DNA of 8,827 nucleotides, taken from the NCBI GenBank assembly GCA_913052075.1, contig CAJXDD010000110.1:1-8827 (forward strand), given 5' to 3'. This document shows, in pieces, positions 5,380-8,827 of this stretch (its first letter is position 1; each line of letters begins with the position of its first letter). The DNA comes from UBA9926 sp913052075 (GTDB lineage Bacteria > Pseudomonadota > Gammaproteobacteria > Pseudomonadales > Azotimanducaceae). Below the pieces are notes generated by a model. It searched no databases, was not told the origin of the DNA, and saw only the letters and a list, made by a program, of their open reading frames with translations. The position numbers were made by a program, and so were the translations under genes.

Positions 5380-6079
5380 CCCTCTTTTAAGGGACACCCA
5401 CCGCTGGCTTGGCCTTATCGCTGGTGTGCAGCTTCTGCTCTGGACAGTCAGCGGCCTCTATTTCACCCTTATTCCCATTGAGACCATTCGCGGGAATCAT
5501 CTCCTCGTCGATAAGCCAGATCCGGCATTGCTCGTAAACACCAACCTCATCAGTCCCAGCGATTTAGTGCGGCAACATGCCGGTCTGACATCGATAACCT
5601 TTGAAGATATTCGCTTAGCTCAGCGACTAGACCGATTGGTTTACGTGGCAGAAGACGCAGCTTTTGATGCTCAAACAGGTGAATCACTGGCGCCACTCTC
5701 AAAAGAAGAGGCCGTCCATATCGTTCGCGCACGCACCCGTCTTGAACCCATCAGCGCGAACAAGCTCGAAGAAACAGCGCCTGATCACGAATTTAGAGGC
5801 GGGCCTTTACCTGTCTGGCAGGTGCAAACCGATATCGAAAATGCCAGGTTTTACGTTGAGCCTGTGAGTGGCCGCATAAGAGCGGTAAGAACCGACGCCT
5901 GGCGATGGTTCGATTTCTTATGGTCCCTTCACATCATGGACTACGAAACCCGAGACAATTTCAATCACCTCCTCATCCAGTTTCTTTCCGTGCTGGGACT
6001 GCTTACGGTGCTAAGTGGCCTGGCGTTATTTGTTACTACTGAAATTAGAAAGCGAACGAGAATTCGTTCTAGCAATTGA
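5372..6079 (+). CDS. Two-helix PepSY-domain membrane protein
   Basis: A 235-residue inner-membrane protein with one helix at each end (about 12-34 and 200-222) and a soluble middle, probably periplasmic, containing a PepSY-like repeat (about 100-175; G-x-P-L-P-V-W-Q-V followed by F-Y-V-E-P-V-S-G-R-I). The start of helix 1 carries D-T-H10-R-W-L-G-L, the signature of PepSY-TM proteins. W177, W179 and W184, H187 in S-L-H-I-M-D-Y and H199 in N-F-N-H lead into helix 2. Related larger proteins bind heme b and reduce ferric siderophores, so H10, H187 and H199 are candidate heme ligands; that is inference for this short form. It begins with ATGAGTAA overlapping the oxygenase stop and has no ribosome site of its own, so translation should depend on ribosomes ending the oxygenase. 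An electron-transfer or iron/redox support role for that oxygenase would explain the pairing, but is unproven. Confidence 0.85.
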   Translation: MSNPLLRDTHRWLGLIAGVQLLLWTVSGLYFTLIPIETIRGNHLLVDKPDPALLVNTNLISPSDLVRQHAGLTSITFEDIRLAQRLDRLVYVAEDAAFDAQTGESLAPLSKEEAVHIVRARTRLEPISANKLEETAPDHEFRGGPLPVWQVQTDIENARFYVEPVSGRIRAVRTDAWRWFDFLWSLHIMDYETRDNFNHLLIQFLSVLGLLTVLSGLALFVTTEIRKRTRIRSSN

Positions 6080-6112
6080 ACACTGCACAGACCCAGATGG
6101 GTTACCTAGTTG

Positions 6113-6170
6113 AGATACCAAGTCCAAAGGTGAGTGTCTCGCGAAAGCGCATTCGCCCACGGTGGTCTCT
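6113..6170. other. Imperfect long hairpin downstream of the PepSY gene
   Basis: AGATACCA (6113-6120) pairs with TGGTCTCT (6163-6170) with one mismatch (T6116 against C6167). Inside it GCGAA (6141-6145) pairs with TTCGC (6152-6156) over a 6-base loop. It lies 33 bases past the PepSY stop and could be a 3' stabilising structure or a transcript end without a T-run. Confidence 0.22.
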
Positions 6171-6351
6171 ACTGGAATAGCAGTCGTTCCCATCGAGCGG
6201 CTTTATCACTAAGTGCCACACGCCGAGACTGAAATTATAGTTGTCCGTGCCCACCCTTCGGCTCAAAGACTTGGAGGCTTGGCAGTATTTTCTCTTGAGT
6301 GCCCAGGGATACTCTGAATGAAGTGATGCCCTGAGTAGATGGGGGGAATTT

Positions 6352-6450
6352 ATGCTTACCCTGCCCTTGCCCCGACGGATATTAAATTCTATGCCTGAAA
6401 GGCAGGTTTTAATGCCTGGCCCAAGAAGTAGTACCTTGGAGGGCAGTTAG
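6352..6450 (+). CDS. Doubtful small ORF, 32 residues
   Basis: ATG at 6352 follows six G residues (6341-6346) at a spacing of 5 bases and opens 32 codons ending at TAG (6448-6450). The product would be Pro/Leu/Arg-rich with no membrane helix or known motif. The possible terminator hairpin lies inside it. Only the G-rich upstream block supports it; it is more likely chance. Confidence 0.12.
   Translation: MLTLPLPRRILNSMPERQVLMPGPRSSTLEGS
6393..6410 (+). terminator. Weak intrinsic-terminator-like hairpin
   Basis: GCCT (6393-6396) pairs with AGGC (6400-6403), or CCTG (6394-6397) with CAGG (6403-6406), and TTTT (6407-6410) follows. This would stop + strand transcripts coming from the PepSY operon before they oppose the CoA-transferase gene. 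The stem is short and a second copy of ATGCCTG (6391-6397 and 6412-6418) lies beside it. Confidence 0.28.
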
Positions 6451-6454
6451 TAGG

Positions 6455-7714
6455 TCAAAATGTGGATCGGCGCTCGACCCATGCGTCTCTCAGCGCGTCT
6501 CGAAATGATGGCGCTGCTATCTCAATCAATGCGTTGGCCCTTGCATCGAGTGACCGGCCTTTTAGCTCTGCAACCCCGAACTCCGTCACCACTCGGTCAA
6601 TATCGGTTCGAGCTGCTGTCGTTGCACTGCCAGGCGCAATCTCTGAAACAATCCTCGAAATTTCGCCTGCCTTTGCTGTCGCAGCCAACGCAACAATCGA
6701 TATACCCCCTTTTGAGGCAGCCGCTCCTCTCATGAAATCCACCGAACCGCCAGTACCAGACAATTGTCGGCCGCCCACCATGTCTGCGCTGACTTGCCCT
6801 AGCAAATCGACTTCAATCGCCGAGTTTACGGAAATAAAGTGATCATGCTGCGCGATAACCCCAACCTCGTGAGTGTAATTAGCAGGTCTAAAGCAAATAG
6901 AGGGTTCATCCGCGAGGGCTTCATACAAACCATGCGTGCCCATTGCGATTCCAGTGATGTGAAGCCCGCGGTCAATCGACTTTTTGTTGCCAGTAATCAC
7001 CCCCCGCTGAATGAGCGCTAGCCCCGCGTCGTCAATCAAACCACCGTGCATACCAAGGTCATTGTGTTCTGCAAGCGCCCCCAATATAGCTTGTGGTATT
7101 GCACCGATTCCAGTTTGTATACATGCACCATCTGGGACCATTGCGGCTACTTGTTCGCCGATGGTTTCTGCCACCTCATCCGTCATTGCAGGCTTTAACT
7201 CAGGAGGTAGTGTCGCGACCTCGACCAGCGCGTCGGGCACGCGCTGACCAAGTTCAGGCGCGCCGGCCGGTGGGCGTACGGATGGATTCAGTTGAACCAC
7301 GAGCGCTCTCGTATTGCTCATCGCTGCGCTCAGAAAATCCAAGTTGTAAAGATGACGCAGGACGCCTTTGTCGTCACGCGCAGCGTGCACCAGCACAGCA
7401 TCAAATGGTTCCGCGGTGCCAATGTGGTCGAATACTCTCCGCATATGCATCGGCAGAAAATCAATCCTTCCCTCAGCAAAAGATGATCGAAGCGCAGGAG
7501 ACATGAAAAAGGTCTCCATTCGCGCTGTGGGATGAAGGCTTGCGAAGTCCGTTCGATTCATACCCCCGATTGGGAATTGAACGTAGGTGGTGTCTTGGGA
7601 AAGCGCTGGATTGACCGAAAGCAGATCGAGTAGCCCTTGCGGCTCACCGGATGCTCCGGGAACAAACACTCTTTTGCTCGCGCCCATGATCTCTTCAAAT
7701 TGGGTTCGACTCAT
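6455..7714 (-). CDS. Acetyl-CoA hydrolase/4-hydroxybutyrate CoA-transferase family protein
   Basis: A 419-residue cytosolic protein of the class I CoA-transferase superfamily (acetyl-CoA hydrolase/transferase, COG0427-like), close in length to 4-hydroxybutyrate CoA-transferases. Classical members move CoA between acyl groups through a glutamyl-CoA thioester. Two Rossmann-like halves are visible. Landmarks are Q-T-G-I-G-A-I-P, the conserved CoA loop, just before residue 210; G-V-I-T-G-N-K-K (238-245); M-G-T-H-G-L-Y (258-264); S-V-N-S-A-I-E-V-D-L-x-G-Q (295-307); and G-T-G-G-S-V-D-F-M-R-G-A (320-331). In classical enzymes an H-T/S-E-M-I-S-D-G motif supplies the nucleophilic Glu; here it reads H223-G-G-L-I-D-D, so the Glu is replaced by Gly225. 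It therefore probably works differently, perhaps as a hydrolase or non-classical transferase. The ribosome site is weak (GAGA, complement of 7719-7723). It follows the multicopper oxidase gene by 46 bases on the same strand and may share its transcript. Confidence 0.88.
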   Translation of the reverse strand: MSRTQFEEIMGASKRVFVPGASGEPQGLLDLLSVNPALSQDTTYVQFPIGGMNRTDFASLHPTARMETFFMSPALRSSFAEGRIDFLPMHMRRVFDHIGTAEPFDAVLVHAARDDKGVLRHLYNLDFLSAAMSNTRALVVQLNPSVRPPAGAPELGQRVPDALVEVATLPPELKPAMTDEVAETIGEQVAAMVPDGACIQTGIGAIPQAILGALAEHNDLGMHGGLIDDAGLALIQRGVITGNKKSIDRGLHITGIAMGTHGLYEALADEPSICFRPANYTHEVGVIAQHDHFISVNSAIEVDLLGQVSADMVGGRQLSGTGGSVDFMRGAAASKGGISIVALAATAKAGEISRIVSEIAPGSATTAARTDIDRVVTEFGVAELKGRSLDARANALIEIAAPSFRDALRDAWVERRSTF

Positions 7715-7760
7715 ATCGTCTCTAGGCGGTTTTGAACAATTCGTCGCCGCTTACACGCTT

Positions 7761-8827
7761 TTATTCAGATCGACGAAGCGGCGGTGCAAGTCCCGGGTCC
7801 ACAGCTCTTGCAACGTGCTCAGCGGGCGGCTTAAACCAACCTGGATCAGAGAATTGCCCCTTGGGCAGGTCATCTCGAACTTTGACCATGGTGAACATTC
7901 CACCCATCTCTATCGGACCATATGGGCCTTGCCCAACCATCATCGGCAAGGTGTTTTCTGGTCCTTCGTGATGGCCCATAGCCACATGCATTGCGTGTTC
8001 AGCCATTCCGGCTTCGCCCATTGGCTGATAACCGGGGAGGAGTTTCGTGAGTTGCCGAGCCTCGTCCGAGACTTTAACACCGACAGGATTGGCCAGATCG
8101 TGCCCCATCGCATTCATGGTGTGATGAGCCATGTGACAATGAAAGGCCCAGTCTCCGGGGACAGCCATGAATTCGATATCTCGCATCTGGCCGACGCCAA
8201 CAATCTCTGTTGACTCCGAGCGCCACAAGGTTTCGGGCCATGCCCCACCATCTGAGCCAGTTACCTGAAACTGCACGCCATGCAGGTGGATGGGATGATT
8301 CCACATAGACAAATTCCCAATCCGAATCCTTACTCGCTCACCGGTTGCCGCGACCACCGGATCAATCGCTGGGAACACCTTGCTGTTGAAGGTCCATAAA
8401 TCGAAGTCCTGCAGCACACTAGGATCGGGACGATAGGTGCCGGGATGGAGTGCCCAGTTATGGGCGAGCAGACAGTAGTCTCGATCCGGCGAGCGTTCTC
8501 TCGGCACTTTAGGATGAATGATGAACATCCCCATCATACCGAACGCCATCTGAGTCATTTCGTCCGCGTGGGGATGATACATGTGCGTGCCATGCTGACG
8601 CAGAACAAACTCGTAAACAAAAGTCTCACCTGGCTGTATGTGTGGTTGAGACAAACCGCCCACGCCATCCATACCGCTCGGCAAAATAATTCCATGCCAA
8701 TGGATCGATGTGTGTTCAGGGAGATGGTTCGTTACAAAAATACGAACGCGGTCTCCCTCCACCGCTTCTATAGTTGGCCCCGGCGTTGAGCCGTTATATC
8801 CCCAGCAGGTAGCTCGTGTTCCTGGAG
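7761..8827 (-). CDS. Two-domain multicopper oxidase, N-terminus beyond window
   Basis: The reading frame stays open to the right edge, and the codons before the GTG at 8762 encode typical multicopper oxidase sequence (Y-N-G-S-T-P-G-P-T-I-E-A), so the true start lies outside. 354 residues are visible. Numbering from the GTG codon: H21-W-H23-G; H60-M-Y-H63-P-H65; H156-P-I-H159-L-H161-G; H208-C209-H210 with H214 and M219. These supply all type 1, 2 and 3 copper ligands. Only 135 residues separate H-W-H-G from H-P-I-H-L-H-G, against about 300 in three-domain laccases and CueO, so this is a two-cupredoxin-domain form with type 1 copper in domain 2. A tail of over 100 residues follows, rich in Met and His around 250-285. 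Such enzymes oxidise phenols or Cu(I) and reduce O2 to water, usually in the periplasm; the signal peptide would be in the missing part. It is probably upstream of and co-transcribed with the CoA-transferase gene. Confidence 0.93.
   Translation of the reverse strand, partial: PGTRATCWGYNGSTPGPTIEAVEGDRVRIFVTNHLPEHTSIHWHGIILPSGMDGVGGLSQPHIQPGETFVYEFVLRQHGTHMYHPHADEMTQMAFGMMGMFIIHPKVPRERSPDRDYCLLAHNWALHPGTYRPDPSVLQDFDLWTFNSKVFPAIDPVVAATGERVRIRIGNLSMWNHPIHLHGVQFQVTGSDGGAWPETLWRSESTEIVGVGQMRDIEFMAVPGDWAFHCHMAHHTMNAMGHDLANPVGVKVSDEARQLTKLLPGYQPMGEAGMAEHAMHVAMGHHEGPENTLPMMVGQGPYGPIEMGGMFTMVKVRDDLPKGQFSDPGWFKPPAEHVARAVDPGLAPPLRRSE

Larger units (their letters stand above)
6080..6454. other. Non-coding gap between convergent operons
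   Basis: This 375-base interval separates the + strand PepSY gene from the end of the - strand CoA-transferase gene. It contains a small ACCCA/TGGGT repeat (6091-6102), an imperfect long hairpin (6113-6170), a 33-codon ORF with a G-rich ribosome-like site (6352-6450) and a possible terminator hairpin (6393-6410). I see no degraded gene or mobile-element end. Confidence 0.55.

Noticed and set aside
7587..8213. 208-codon open frame on the + strand
   Set aside because: It lies opposite the start of the CoA-transferase gene and most of the multicopper oxidase gene, both of which have clear family motifs. Its own translation has no recognisable fold and no ribosome site.
8760..8762. GTG at this point as true start of the multicopper oxidase
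   Set aside because: The 21 in-frame codons before it encode conserved family sequence with no stop, so the gene continues beyond the window.

Overview
The window looks like chromosomal DNA of a Gram-negative bacterium, most plausibly a marine-type gammaproteobacterium. Genes are dense, starts carry Shine-Dalgarno sequences, and there are Sec-type signal and inner-membrane proteins plus a periplasmic-type multicopper oxidase. Overall GC is moderate. The taxonomic guess is inference from gene content only. No rRNA, tRNA, CRISPR array, transposase or integrase gene was seen.

Left part (1-1163): two small orphan genes on the + strand, a four-helix membrane protein and a small secreted cysteine-containing protein. 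Neither has a family I can name. Sampled stretches here are AT-richer than the catabolic genes further right. Just after the second gene lies a tandem TTTGGACAAA repeat, followed by about 300 bases without a gene.

Middle part (1412-6079): a nitroreductase-family flavoenzyme preceded by a leader that can fold into a branched structure; a 464-base non-coding gap; a short-chain dehydrogenase/reductase (SDR); a convergent TIM-barrel amidohydrolase on the - strand; and, divergent from it, a two-gene operon in which a CmcJ/NvfI-type putative Fe(II)/2-oxoglutarate oxygenase overlaps a two-helix PepSY membrane protein by 8 bases. The 136-base divergent intergenic region carries a perfect palindrome typical of an operator. 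Together these enzymes (oxygenase, alcohol/ketone reductase, lactonase-like hydrolase, nitro/ene reductase) fit oxidative breakdown of a cyclic organic compound. The substrate cannot be read from the sequence.

Right part (6080-8827): a 375-base gap with possible hairpins and one tiny ORF, then two - strand genes 46 bases apart. These are an acetyl-CoA hydrolase/4-hydroxybutyrate CoA-transferase-family protein and, upstream of it, a multicopper oxidase whose N-terminus runs off the right edge. Two protein-level oddities stand out. The CoA-transferase homologue has His-Gly-Gly where the classical enzymes have the catalytic glutamate. The multicopper oxidase has its copper motifs so close together that it must be a two-cupredoxin-domain form with a Met/His-rich C-terminal tail. 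I found no clearly new mobile or defence system. The most promising leads are the oxygenase-PepSY coupling, the E-to-G CoA-transferase and the structured nitroreductase leader.
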